From: Natronoglycomyces albus
Lineage (GTDB): Bacteria > Actinomycetota > Actinomycetes > Mycobacteriales > Micromonosporaceae
Direction: 5' to 3'
DNA: 64,000 bases
NCBI RefSeq assembly: GCF_016925535.1
Contig: NZ_CP070496.1
Location: forward strand, 1,240,001 to 1,304,000
The notes beneath the pieces were generated by a model, which did no database searches, had not been told where the DNA came from, and saw only the letters and a list, made by a program, of their open reading frames with translations. Numbering within the stretch: position 1 is the first letter of the stretch; the number at the start of each line of letters is the position of its first letter. The position numbers and the translations under genes were made by a program. Shown piece by piece: positions 27,235 to 35,892 of the stretch.

Positions 27235-28448
27235 CTGGTTCCCTTCCAGGGCAGCCGGGCGCGTACGACCCAGCGTCCCGCAGTGGTTGTGATATCGACT
27301 GATCCTCCGAATGCGCTAGCCCGCTGGCGAATGCCTTCGAGCCCGTGGCCGGTGCGACCAGCTCGTGGTGACTGCGTAGGTCGGTACGCATTGGCAACGC
27401 GAATGTCCAACCAATCCTCGTCTTGAACAATTCCCAGCTCGGCCGCGGAGCCGCTGCCATGCCGCAACACGTTCGTCAGACACTCCTGCACGATCCGGTA
27501 GGCCTCCCGAGACACCTGCGGGTTGAGACTATCCACGTCGATTGTCACTGACGCCGTCACTGAAGCACCGCAGCTGGCCACGAGATCTTCCCAGGACTCC
27601 AAGCCCCTTTGCGGTGCACTGTCGGCGGTCGCGTCGCCTCGAAGAACTCCCAGCATCCCGTCCAGTTCCTCCAGAGCCGCCCGAGCGGTCTCCGCTGAGG
27701 TCTCCATTGCTTGCCTAGCCGATTCCGGCTTGGTCTCCACCAACCGGGTGGCTGCCTCAGACTGAATCGAGATGACCGACAGCGCGTGCCCGACCGAATC
27801 ATGCAGCTGGCGGGCAATCCGGTTGCGCGCCTCCAACTTGGCAGTCTGCGCCTCAGCCGCCGCGATCCGCTCTCGCGCAGTCGGCCCCAACAAACCAGGC
27901 GCGCTCCGCCGGAAAACAGCCAAGACCCCCGCGACCACATACACCAAAGTCAGCAGCAGAAGGACGCCTACCAGCGGCCCCATCGGGTCATGCCACCCCG
28001 ATTCCAGCAGAGGACTCTCAAACTGCATTGGGTCGGATGTCAATGGCAAGATAGAGATGGCGATCGCGAAAGGAACCAACGCTAGAGTTGCCCCGGCCAG
28101 CAGAGCCCCGATCGACAAGTGCAGCGTGTACCACAGGGCGGTACGCCAGCGGGTCGCCCACGAAGCCACCTCTTGCGAGTCCTCCAGCCGCACCTGAAGT
28201 AGGTGGCGCACCATAGCTCGCAGCAGCTGGCGGATCGGCAGTACCAACCCAGTCAGAAACACCAATGGCAGCACGGCAAAGAACGTGTCGAACTGGTAGA
28301 TCGCCATGCCATCGATCTCGGGTGACTGACTGAGACTGATGACCACCTGGCCCAGAATCATGTAGGGCATCAGCAGTGCCCCACCGAGGATCAGCCAGAC
28401 CCAACCCAGATAGGTCGAGCGGCTATATAGCGGTCGCAGGAATGTCAT
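27231..28448 (-). CDS. Sensor histidine kinase (HisKA_3 type)
   Basis: The 405-residue membrane kinase has four hydrophobic helices in the first 185 residues with a short loop between the last two. The HisKA_3 helix follows (RNRIARQLHDSVGHALSVIS, phospho-accepting His), then the ATPase domain with N box YRIVQECLTNVLRHG and GHGLEGIRQRASAFGG. It is the partner of the downstream response regulator. Its start (ATG 28448) overlaps the stop of a 59-residue membrane-protein gene. The short sensor region suggests it senses membrane events or a partner protein rather than binding a soluble ligand. Confidence 0.93.
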   Translation of the reverse strand: MTFLRPLYSRSTYLGWVWLILGGALLMPYMILGQVVISLSQSPEIDGMAIYQFDTFFAVLPLVFLTGLVLPIRQLLRAMVRHLLQVRLEDSQEVASWATRWRTALWYTLHLSIGALLAGATLALVPFAIAISILPLTSDPMQFESPLLESGWHDPMGPLVGVLLLLTLVYVVAGVLAVFRRSAPGLLGPTARERIAAAEAQTAKLEARNRIARQLHDSVGHALSVISIQSEAATRLVETKPESARQAMETSAETARAALEELDGMLGVLRGDATADSAPQRGLESWEDLVASCGASVTASVTIDVDSLNPQVSREAYRIVQECLTNVLRHGSGSAAELGIVQDEDWLDIRVANAYRPTQSPRAGRTGHGLEGIRQRASAFGGSVDITTTAGRWVVRARLPWKGTR

Positions 28449-28624
28449 GCGGTCTCGCTCTCTGCTCGCACCAGGTCGGCCGGGGCGGCGTTAGCCACAC
28501 GGCCCCGGGTGCCGTAATAGTAGGTCACCGCTAGGAGTAGCAGGTGCAATCCCCGCCGCAGGAATACCGAGTAAAGCGGGTAGCCAAACCAGGAGGCGAA
28601 CGCGCCCGGCGGCTGGCCGTTCAT
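28445..28624 (-). CDS. 59-residue single-helix membrane protein in the kinase operon
   Basis: A small frame runs from ATG 28624 to a TGA that overlaps the kinase start (ATGA). It begins MNGQPPGAFASWFGYPLYSV, has one hydrophobic segment (LHLLLLAVTYYYG), and ends in a charged DLVRAESETA tail. AGGGGTAGG lies upstream, and the start is 6 bases after the stop of the previous gene. The tight packing on both sides is the main evidence that it is real. The position suggests an accessory or sensor-partner role for the kinase. Confidence 0.6.
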   Translation of the reverse strand: MNGQPPGAFASWFGYPLYSVFLRRGLHLLLLAVTYYYGTRGRVANAAPADLVRAESETA

Positions 28625-28630
28625 GTGAGC

Positions 28631-29485
28631 CTACCCCTGTCCGCATGAGGAACAGGGCTGAGAAGTTGCCCGTGCGAAGATCACCGTCACCGCCAGCAGA
28701 CACAACCCCCACACCAGAAACGGCGGATACACGGCCAGACCAAGCCACCACGCCAACGCCTCGTCGATGACCGTCCCCCGGATGGCCTGCAACGCCGCGA
28801 AGCCGCTGCCAATGATTCCCAATGGCACCAGCATGGCGATTCCGGCACTGGCGGGGAGTATCAGCATCAGGCGCGGAAGGCGAGGCCAGCGGTAGGCCAT
28901 GGCCATGATCATGACCGACCCCAGCGCGGACATGACCACGGTGTCACCGAATCCTGGGCTCCAGAAAGTAACCCCATCGAATATTGAGGGGTCACTCAAG
29001 GCAAAAGTGCCACCGAGGGCCCAATGCGTCTTCAAAGCCGCATATGCCCCAGTGGGGAGAAGGGAAAACCAGGCCAGTAGCTTCCCGAGGGCGAGGTGGT
29101 CGCGTCGTTGGGCCGCTGTACGGCCGCAGCGGACACAACTGGCCCGTAGCCGACGGCCACGCCGGATCAACCCGATCGCGAGGCCGACCGCCCCTGCCAT
29201 CGCCGCGACCCGAACCAAAAGATAGGGCCAGTCCGGTTTGAATGCGAGAACGTCGACGCTGGAGCTGAATACCCCGACGATGGCCATGACGACGAACATG
29301 ATGTCCAAGCCCAGTGTGCCCTTGTAGGCCATCGCGACGGCGACCATCCCGGCTACACCAATCCAGCCGAAGACTTGCGTCAATCTGTCTCGAGGTGAGA
29401 TTTCCTCAGCTTTGGGGGAGTGGTTGAAGTGAGGGGCAGACCTAACCCCAGGGCGGTGATCAGAGTTTTCCTCAGTGAGTTTCAT
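28631..29485 (-). CDS. Polytopic membrane protein with two CxxC motifs
   Basis: The 284-residue protein has about seven hydrophobic helices after a hydrophilic 30-residue start. Two CxxC pairs, CVRCG near residue 117 (in a basic loop between helices) and CSSCG at the extreme C-terminus, could bind metal or respond to redox state. No family recognised. It is the first gene of the operon with the small membrane protein, kinase and response regulator (6-base gap, then two overlaps), so it may feed the kinase. Confidence 0.65.
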   Translation of the reverse strand: MKLTEENSDHRPGVRSAPHFNHSPKAEEISPRDRLTQVFGWIGVAGMVAVAMAYKGTLGLDIMFVVMAIVGVFSSSVDVLAFKPDWPYLLVRVAAMAGAVGLAIGLIRRGRRLRASCVRCGRTAAQRRDHLALGKLLAWFSLLPTGAYAALKTHWALGGTFALSDPSIFDGVTFWSPGFGDTVVMSALGSVMIMAMAYRWPRLPRLMLILPASAGIAMLVPLGIIGSGFAALQAIRGTVIDEALAWWLGLAVYPPFLVWGLCLLAVTVIFARATSQPCSSCGQG

Positions 29486-29625
29486 GAGACCAACTCTGGC
29501 CTGTGGGCGTCGGGTTTTCCTCCCCCTGAGAAGCCTTCAACCTCCCCCTCCAGAGGGAATCACCCTGGTATAGGCCTCCTTCTCAGAAGGTGTTCGCCCC
29601 GGTAGAGCCCTCCATGGGCCGAGCC

Positions 29626-30546
29626 TTAACCGGTTGCGCTGGCCGCAGCCTGCCGCAGCGATCGCAACAGCAGCCGAGAATCGCCCAGTTTACGCTTGAG
29701 CTGCCGTTCCAACCCGGCGATCGGCGTGAGGTTTTGCGGAGCCCGGGCGTCCTTGTGTAGCGACGCCGCCATACGTGGGAGTGCCTGCGTAGTTCGGTCA
29801 GCCAACGCCACCGCGTGCTCGGAGGTGAGCTCGGCGGCAGCTTCCAATCGGGCGATTCCCGCCCAACCCTCGCTTTGCGAACCGGGGAGTCGCAGATACC
29901 AGCAATAGCGCGGCCAGGTCGTCGTCAGGTGAAACACGGGCGTGCGCTGACCGGCCCGCAGATGGGTGACGACCCGTGACAACTCCGGGCCCAAATAGGA
30001 ACGTTGGTGGCTCTTGATATATCCGACCGCGTCGTCAAGCGCCGTCCGGCCCCGCAGCGACCCGTCCATGACCAACAATTCGCACCTGCCCGCCACCTCG
30101 TTCGAGACTGCGCGCTCAAGCTGGTCGCGTGACTTTTGCACGGCCCCAGCTAGGTCGTCTAGTTCTGATTCGGGCACCGAATGCAGTGGGTAATACGGTG
30201 TTTGTGGTCCTTGAGCGGCTCCGGTGAAGAGGGCCCGATCGACTTCGGCGACACTCAGGTGGGCGCTAGCGGCGTCGATATCGCAGATGACCGCTCCGGC
30301 CGCCCACGAGGCGCACAGTCCAGCAAAGCGGTTGTCATCCTCATCGGTGAGTTCCACATGCGCGTCAAAGCGTTGCACCCCATCCACCAGCGCGACGCTG
30401 CGGGGACCGCCAGGGGCCGCATCGCAGGCTCGCCACCGATGGGCCGACATCTCCACATCGGCCTCAACCACGGCACTACCACTGTGGGTGGGGCCGTCGG
30501 CGTTGTCGGTGAACGCCGGATTCCACTGCGAAATGGACAGGTGCAT
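29626..30546 (-). CDS. nurA: NurA-type DNA end-resection nuclease
   Basis: The 306-residue protein has the NurA motifs: ALVDGVQRF (first metal Asp near residue 55), LLVMDGSLRGR (second Asp) and GYIKSHQRSYLG (conserved Lys), then a late YCWYLRLPG strand. NurA is a 5'-3' exo/endonuclease that works inside or beside the HerA hexamer to resect DNA ends with Mre11-Rad50. The gene overlaps the SbcC stop (TGATG), and the HerA gene lies in the same operon. That context makes the assignment much firmer than sequence alone. Confidence 0.85.
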   Translation of the reverse strand: MHLSISQWNPAFTDNADGPTHSGSAVVEADVEMSAHRWRACDAAPGGPRSVALVDGVQRFDAHVELTDEDDNRFAGLCASWAAGAVICDIDAASAHLSVAEVDRALFTGAAQGPQTPYYPLHSVPESELDDLAGAVQKSRDQLERAVSNEVAGRCELLVMDGSLRGRTALDDAVGYIKSHQRSYLGPELSRVVTHLRAGQRTPVFHLTTTWPRYCWYLRLPGSQSEGWAGIARLEAAAELTSEHAVALADRTTQALPRMAASLHKDARAPQNLTPIAGLERQLKRKLGDSRLLLRSLRQAAASATG

Positions 30547-32981
30547 CAGTTCGCGATTCTCTCTACCGATGAGCCGTTCATGTCCTTGGCAACATGGAAA
30601 CGGACCGGCACTCGCTCGGCCAGCGCGGCCACGTGCGTGACGACCCCGACTTGGCGGTTACGAGTGAGCGTGAGCGCCTCTAGTGTGGTGGCGACTTGGT
30701 CGAGGCTGTCGGGGTCGAGGGTGCCGAATCCTTCGTCGAGCAGGATCGAATCAAGGTGTGCTCCCGCCTGAGAGAGACCGGCGAGTTGTTCGCTGAGCGC
30801 CAGTGCCAGGGCCAGCGACGCGGCGAAGGTCTCTCCGCCCGAGAGGCTGCGGGCGGGGCGTTGTAGGTCGGCGTCGTGGTGGTCGATGACCCAGAATTCC
30901 TTGTCGCGGTAGATGAGGTCGTATTGCCCCCGGGTGATCTGGTGCAGGATTTCGGTGGCACCGGCGACCAGTTCGGTGAGCGCTTCGGTGAGCAGCCAGT
31001 CCATGAACCGGCCCGCTTGTAGGTGTGCGGCCAGGTCTTTGGCGACTTCGGCTTCGCGTTCGTGTTTGGCGCGGTCTGCGTCGAGTTCGGCCCGTTGGGT
31101 TCGGGCAGTGCGCAGCTTCTCGCAGGTGGCTTGGGCTGAGGCGAGAGCGCTGGCGTGGGCGGTGAGGTAGTCGCCGCCGGGACCGACGGCGGGGGAGGAC
31201 ACGTCGACTTCGGACAATTTTTGGTGCAGTCCGGCCTGCAACTTGCGTGCTTCGTGTTCGTGGTTGGCGAGGGTTTGGCGGGCGCGGTCGAGTCCGGATT
31301 GCGCTTCGCTGAGTTGTTGTTTGGCCCAGTCGACCAGTGTGTTCCAGCTCAGCGCGAGGTCTTCGGCGTGGTGGGACGGGGGAGAGAACGGTGCGACGTG
31401 GTCGCGGGCCTGGTGGAATTCGCGCCATGCCTGTTGTAGCTGTTTATCGACCCGCTGCCGGGTTTGTTCGGCCCCTTTGAGCCCGTTGCGGGCGGCTTGG
31501 ACGCGGGCGGCGGCTCCGGTCAGCTTCTTTTGATTCACTTCGGCGTCTGCGCGGCGCTTTTCCAGCGTGGGGATCTTGGGAGCACCCTTGAGGCGGGCTC
31601 GCAGCGCTTTCTTCTCGTCCCGCCGTACCTCTAGCTGAGCCTCGTACTTGTGCAACGTGACGCGTAGTTCATCGGCGTTGCTTTTGGCTTCCTCGTATTC
31701 GAGTTTGGCGATATTGACCGCTTCGCGGGCGGCTTTGTGTTCTGAGGAGATGTCACGGTCGGGCAGGACGGCGACTGTTTGGTCGCACACTGGGCATGGT
31801 TGGCCCACGGCGAGCTCTTCACGGAAGGTGCTGGCCAAGTCGTCGTGTTGCAGTTTGTTCCAGTGTTGACGGGCGATATCGAGTTCTTCTTTCGCCGCCG
31901 TGCACAGCTCGTCGGCGGCTTCGAATTCCTGGCGTTTGGCCTCGGTGAGTTCGGTGCCTTTGGCGAGGTTCTTCTCGCATTCGTCGAGTTGTCGCCATGC
32001 GTTGAGTTGGCCCTCGATCGTGGTCAAATCCAGGTCGGCCAGACTCTGTCGCAGCGCGGTTTCGTCGGCCTCGGCCAGTTCGACCTCCTGGCGTGCTTTA
32101 GCCACCTGCGCGGCGGCCTCGGCCGCCTGATCGGAAATGTCGGGGACTTCGGCGGGTGCCTTTATGTAGGTGAGGCGGCTGATCGTTTGCTCGATCTGGC
32201 TGACCGAGGCGCGAGCGGCCGATAGCTCACCGCTCAACGCGTCTAGCGCGGCCGCGTCGGAGCGCAGGCTCAATGTCATCTGCTCTAGCCGCGCGGCCCG
32301 GTCGATCGCCTGGTCGAGTTCAGTGTCGGACACGAGTGGGATCTTTCCCAGTTGCGCCGACAGCGTGGTCGCGACGGTCTCGGCTTTCGTCCGGCGGGCA
32401 CCTGCGGCGCGTTGGATGTCCCCATAGATCGTGTGCCCGAGTAGGTTCTCCAGAATTTTGCGACGTTCGGCGGCCTTGGCGTGGAGAAACTGTGCGAACT
32501 CTCCCTGCGGTAGCAATACCGATTTGGTGAACTGGTCGAATGGCAGCCCGATGACGCGAGCCATCGCTTCGCTGACGGCGGTCGGTCCAGTAGCCAGGCT
32601 GGTCCCCAGGCTTTCGGCTAGCTCGGTGTCGTCCATCGCGTTGACCGAGTCGGGAAGTTTTTCGGCCGCCGCGTGGCTGGTCTTGACCGCTCCGTGCTTG
32701 TCACGGCGCAGTCGCCGGGTGGCGACGTATTGGGTGTTCCCGGCGGAGAACACGAACCGCACCCGCCCTTCGGCGGCTGAGAGGGCTAGCAACGATTGCA
32801 CTTTTCCCTCGGCCCAACGCGGTGTCTTGCCATAGAGCGCAAAACACATCGCGTCCAAGACAGTGGACTTTCCAGCGCCGGTGGCGCCGGTGAGCGCGAA
32901 GAAGTCCACGCCCGTGAAGTCCAGCGTGACGCTGCGGTTGTATGAGCCGAAGCCTTCCACGTCCAGTCGGATGGGGCGCAT
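30546..32981 (-). CDS. sbcC: SbcC/Rad50-like SMC-family ATPase
   Basis: The protein has 811 residues from ATG 32981 (MRPIRLDVEGFGSYN), which overlaps the SbcD stop as TAATG; the longer frame to 33248 is shadow sequence. Walker A is TGATGAGKST near residue 38. Long coiled-coil arms surround a zinc-hook GQPCPVCDQTV, and the C-terminal ATPase half has a LSGGETF signature and a Walker B ending LLDEGFGTLDPDS. With SbcD it tethers and processes DNA ends. The length is shorter than E. coli SbcC (about 1050) and close to archaeal/actinobacterial Rad50. Confidence 0.93.
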   Translation of the reverse strand: MRPIRLDVEGFGSYNRSVTLDFTGVDFFALTGATGAGKSTVLDAMCFALYGKTPRWAEGKVQSLLALSAAEGRVRFVFSAGNTQYVATRRLRRDKHGAVKTSHAAAEKLPDSVNAMDDTELAESLGTSLATGPTAVSEAMARVIGLPFDQFTKSVLLPQGEFAQFLHAKAAERRKILENLLGHTIYGDIQRAAGARRTKAETVATTLSAQLGKIPLVSDTELDQAIDRAARLEQMTLSLRSDAAALDALSGELSAARASVSQIEQTISRLTYIKAPAEVPDISDQAAEAAAQVAKARQEVELAEADETALRQSLADLDLTTIEGQLNAWRQLDECEKNLAKGTELTEAKRQEFEAADELCTAAKEELDIARQHWNKLQHDDLASTFREELAVGQPCPVCDQTVAVLPDRDISSEHKAAREAVNIAKLEYEEAKSNADELRVTLHKYEAQLEVRRDEKKALRARLKGAPKIPTLEKRRADAEVNQKKLTGAAARVQAARNGLKGAEQTRQRVDKQLQQAWREFHQARDHVAPFSPPSHHAEDLALSWNTLVDWAKQQLSEAQSGLDRARQTLANHEHEARKLQAGLHQKLSEVDVSSPAVGPGGDYLTAHASALASAQATCEKLRTARTQRAELDADRAKHEREAEVAKDLAAHLQAGRFMDWLLTEALTELVAGATEILHQITRGQYDLIYRDKEFWVIDHHDADLQRPARSLSGGETFAASLALALALSEQLAGLSQAGAHLDSILLDEGFGTLDPDSLDQVATTLEALTLTRNRQVGVVTHVAALAERVPVRFHVAKDMNGSSVERIAN

Positions 32982-34141
32982 TATTTCTCCTCGGCGGCGA
33001 CTGTTTGGGTGTCGTCGTACAAGTCTGCAAAGAGCTTGCTGACGGCCTGGTCGTTGTGCCCCTGCTCGGTCAGATAGCTGTCGAACAGTTCCTGTGGGTG
33101 GCGACCCGCGCGCCGTGGGGGTGAGGCGGTAGCGTGACCGGCTTGGAGGACCGGGTCGATCTGGATTTGCAAAGCGCGGGGAAACAGCTCGGTGACTGCG
33201 GCGCGCAAGCCTGATCGCGGCGCTTCTGCGACGACGACTCGCACCCACGCCTCCGGGGGCACCTCGGTTTGCTCTAGCTCCTTCAGGGTGCCCTTGACCG
33301 TGACCAGCGGTAGTGCCTTGGTCAGCGGCACCGTTCGCACTCGCGCGGGGGTGGTCGAGGTGACATCGACGATGGTGACCGAGGGTTGATGGTGCTCCTC
33401 GCCGAAATCGACCGCGATGGGCGCTCCCGCGTAGTGAATGGGGCAGGGGCCGACGATCTTTTGTGCCTTATGCAGATGACCTAGTGCGACGTAGCTGGCT
33501 TGGGGGGGAAAGATCTGCGCGGGAACGACATAGTCTCCGACTGTGTGCACTTCGCGTTCCCCAGCTCCCAGGGTACCGCCGACGACGGTGAGGTGCGCGG
33601 TGATGATGTTGACCTCACCGTCGTCGAAACTCTGGGCCAACTGCGCGACCAGGCGACGCAGGTGGTCGGCGTACGACTGGTCGGCTTCGGCCGCTGTCAA
33701 TGCGAACAGTTCGGCGGCGCGCAGCGCATAGCGCTGGGAGATAAAGGGCAGCGCCGCGACTTTCCATCTTTGACCCCCGGCGGTGGTTCCGGCGATAACA
33801 TGGTCGCTGGCTTTGCCCAGGGCCCCTCGCAGGGAGATTCCGGCGGCCTCGGCCCACCCTCGCCACGCCTCGAGCACCGCCCCCGAGTCGTGGTTGCCCG
33901 CGATAGCCACCACGTCCGCACCAGTGTTGCGCAGCGCCGATAGCGCTCGAGTGAAGGTTTTCTGGGCAGCCGCCGAGGGGGCAGCGGTGTCGAAAAGGTC
34001 GCCAGAGACGATCACCAAGTCAGGCTTTTCTTCCCTCGCGATCGCTACCATCTGGGCGAACACCGCGATTTGTTCGTCTAGACGCGATTGGCCTTTCAGC
34101 GTCAGGCCGGTGTGCCAATCGGACGTGTGCAGGATGCGCAC
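32981..34141 (-). CDS. sbcD: SbcD/Mre11-like DNA repair nuclease
   Basis: The 386-residue calcineurin-type phosphoesterase shows the metal motifs in order: HTSDWHTG, VSGDLFDTAAPS, AIAGNHDS, then TAHLTV and ALGHLHKAQ. This is the nuclease subunit that makes DNA incisions near ends in complex with SbcC/Rad50. The C-terminal capping region follows. It begins 31 bases after the HerA stop and overlaps the SbcC start by one base, so it is the third gene of the resection operon. Confidence 0.94.
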   Translation of the reverse strand: MRILHTSDWHTGLTLKGQSRLDEQIAVFAQMVAIAREEKPDLVIVSGDLFDTAAPSAAAQKTFTRALSALRNTGADVVAIAGNHDSGAVLEAWRGWAEAAGISLRGALGKASDHVIAGTTAGGQRWKVAALPFISQRYALRAAELFALTAAEADQSYADHLRRLVAQLAQSFDDGEVNIITAHLTVVGGTLGAGEREVHTVGDYVVPAQIFPPQASYVALGHLHKAQKIVGPCPIHYAGAPIAVDFGEEHHQPSVTIVDVTSTTPARVRTVPLTKALPLVTVKGTLKELEQTEVPPEAWVRVVVAEAPRSGLRAAVTELFPRALQIQIDPVLQAGHATASPPRRAGRHPQELFDSYLTEQGHNDQAVSKLFADLYDDTQTVAAEEK

Positions 34142-34172
34142 TGTGTCTCCCTCGTATGCGGTGGTGTGGGTG

Positions 34173-35888
34173 CTAGAAGGGGATATCGTCGTCGTGGTCC
34201 GAAAGAGCGAACGGGTCGTGGTGGGCTGTCACCGACGAGGCGGCCGACTTCGGAGGAGGACCGGCCTCCGAGGGCCGAGTGGCCCAGGTGGGGAACGGGA
34301 AATTGACCACCAAGGGGACCGGTAGCTCTGGTTGGGCGACGAACATGGTGCCGGGTTTGGCCATCAGCACGCGCTGGCGTTGTGCTTGGCTAAGAAAACC
34401 GTACTCTGGGCGACCGGCTTCGGCTGCGTCGAGGCGGCCGACGACTTTAATGGCGCTATTGGCCACGATACGCCGTTCCACCTCGGAGGCGGTCTGTTGC
34501 GCGCCGATGAGGATGACCCCCAGCGAGCGGCCACGCTCGGCGATATCGAGCAACAACTCCTTGATGGGGCTGGAGCCTTCGCGAGGCGCGTACTTGTTGA
34601 GCTCATCGAGGACGATGAACTGGAGGGGTCGAGCCGACCCGGCTTTTTCCTTGCGGTCGAATTCGCTGCGCAAGATGACGCCTACGACGAATCGTTGGGC
34701 TCGGTCGGGAAGATTGTGCAGGTCAACGACGGTCACTTGGGCGTCGGTGGTGAACGAGTCGGCTTGTGGAGCCAGGTCGCCGCGCACCAGCCGTCCCACA
34801 TCCCGTTCGGAGGCGACCAGGCGACGAATGAAGGCGTTGACGGTACCTAGCCCGACGGCGCTACCGGCCCACTGGGTCCGGTCGTCCTCATCGGAGAGTC
34901 GGTCGCAGATGTATTGCACGAGACCGTCATAGGTGGTCAGGTGTTGGCCGTCGATGACGATGGAGCCGTTGCCCTTGGCCTGCGCGGTCTTTTCCAACTG
35001 CGCCGCGACCTGGTGAACAACCATTGTGTACTGTTGCCGGTCGTCGTCGGCGTCGGCGAAGACAAAGGGTAGTAGCTTTTGGTGGCAAAACTGGTCGAGA
35101 GTCCAGTAGAAGGGCGCCACACCCGTGGAGCGGCACGCCACGTCGGGGGTGCCGTTGACGTCGCCGGGGCGCGGCGGGGCCAGCACTGACACCGAGGCGA
35201 ACGCGCCGGGGCTGAGGCCAAGTCGGTGATAGTGATCGTCGATCGTCTCATCGGTGCGCGAGTTCGGATGGTCGAGCAGGAGCAGATCCTCGCCTTTGAC
35301 GTTGAAGATGAGCGCCTTGGTGTTCTTCGCTTCGCCGCCCAGCGCCTGTGAATTCAGCATCGAATACAGCAACCACGTGGCAAAGGACGTCTTGGTGGCG
35401 ACGCCGCTGACGCCAGAGATCGAAACGTGCGCTCCCCGGGTGCCATCGAGGAAATCCGGATTCAGCACTACTGGTAGCCCGTCACGGGAGAATCCGAGCG
35501 GAATTTTGCGCGTCATACCGTCGAAGAACAAGGCGCGTTCCCGGTCGGCTCCCTCAGCTCGGTGCACTGGCTGGCCTGGCTGAGGGGGAACGAACACTTC
35601 GGGCTCGACCCGGGTGACGGTGACTTCGGCGGCTTCTTGAATTTGGGCGGGGAGCAACCCGGAGGCGATATCGAAAACATCGGAATCGAACTGCGCTCCC
35701 TCGTGCCGGGAACGTACAGCGGTGACGACACCCGAGGTTTCCACCTGGCCGACCCCGGGCACCGTGCGCAGCGTGGTGAGGACATCGTCGAGCTGGGCGT
35801 ATTGGCCTTCGCTGACGCCGACCCAGAATGACAGTGGGGTGGAATCCTCAGTGCCGAGAACCCGGCCCACGGGTGCGGTCTCAGTCAT
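34173..35888 (-). CDS. herA: HerA-like hexameric DNA translocase ATPase
   Basis: The protein has 571 residues. The first 150 form a HAS-barrel-like beta domain. The ATPase core has an unusual P-loop (SGVSGVATKTSF near residue 158, with Thr instead of Gly before the Lys) and Walker B LQFIVLDELNKYAP. An arginine-finger region (TASEVERRIVANSAIKVVGRLD) and the HerA/FtsK-like KPGTMFVAQPELPVPLVV strand follow. HerA partners NurA and stimulates Mre11-Rad50, and all three are encoded directly downstream. The start lies 4 bases after the stop of the RibD-like gene. Confidence 0.9.
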   Translation of the reverse strand: MTETAPVGRVLGTEDSTPLSFWVGVSEGQYAQLDDVLTTLRTVPGVGQVETSGVVTAVRSRHEGAQFDSDVFDIASGLLPAQIQEAAEVTVTRVEPEVFVPPQPGQPVHRAEGADRERALFFDGMTRKIPLGFSRDGLPVVLNPDFLDGTRGAHVSISGVSGVATKTSFATWLLYSMLNSQALGGEAKNTKALIFNVKGEDLLLLDHPNSRTDETIDDHYHRLGLSPGAFASVSVLAPPRPGDVNGTPDVACRSTGVAPFYWTLDQFCHQKLLPFVFADADDDRQQYTMVVHQVAAQLEKTAQAKGNGSIVIDGQHLTTYDGLVQYICDRLSDEDDRTQWAGSAVGLGTVNAFIRRLVASERDVGRLVRGDLAPQADSFTTDAQVTVVDLHNLPDRAQRFVVGVILRSEFDRKEKAGSARPLQFIVLDELNKYAPREGSSPIKELLLDIAERGRSLGVILIGAQQTASEVERRIVANSAIKVVGRLDAAEAGRPEYGFLSQAQRQRVLMAKPGTMFVAQPELPVPLVVNFPFPTWATRPSEAGPPPKSAASSVTAHHDPFALSDHDDDIPF

Positions 35889-35892
35889 ATAC

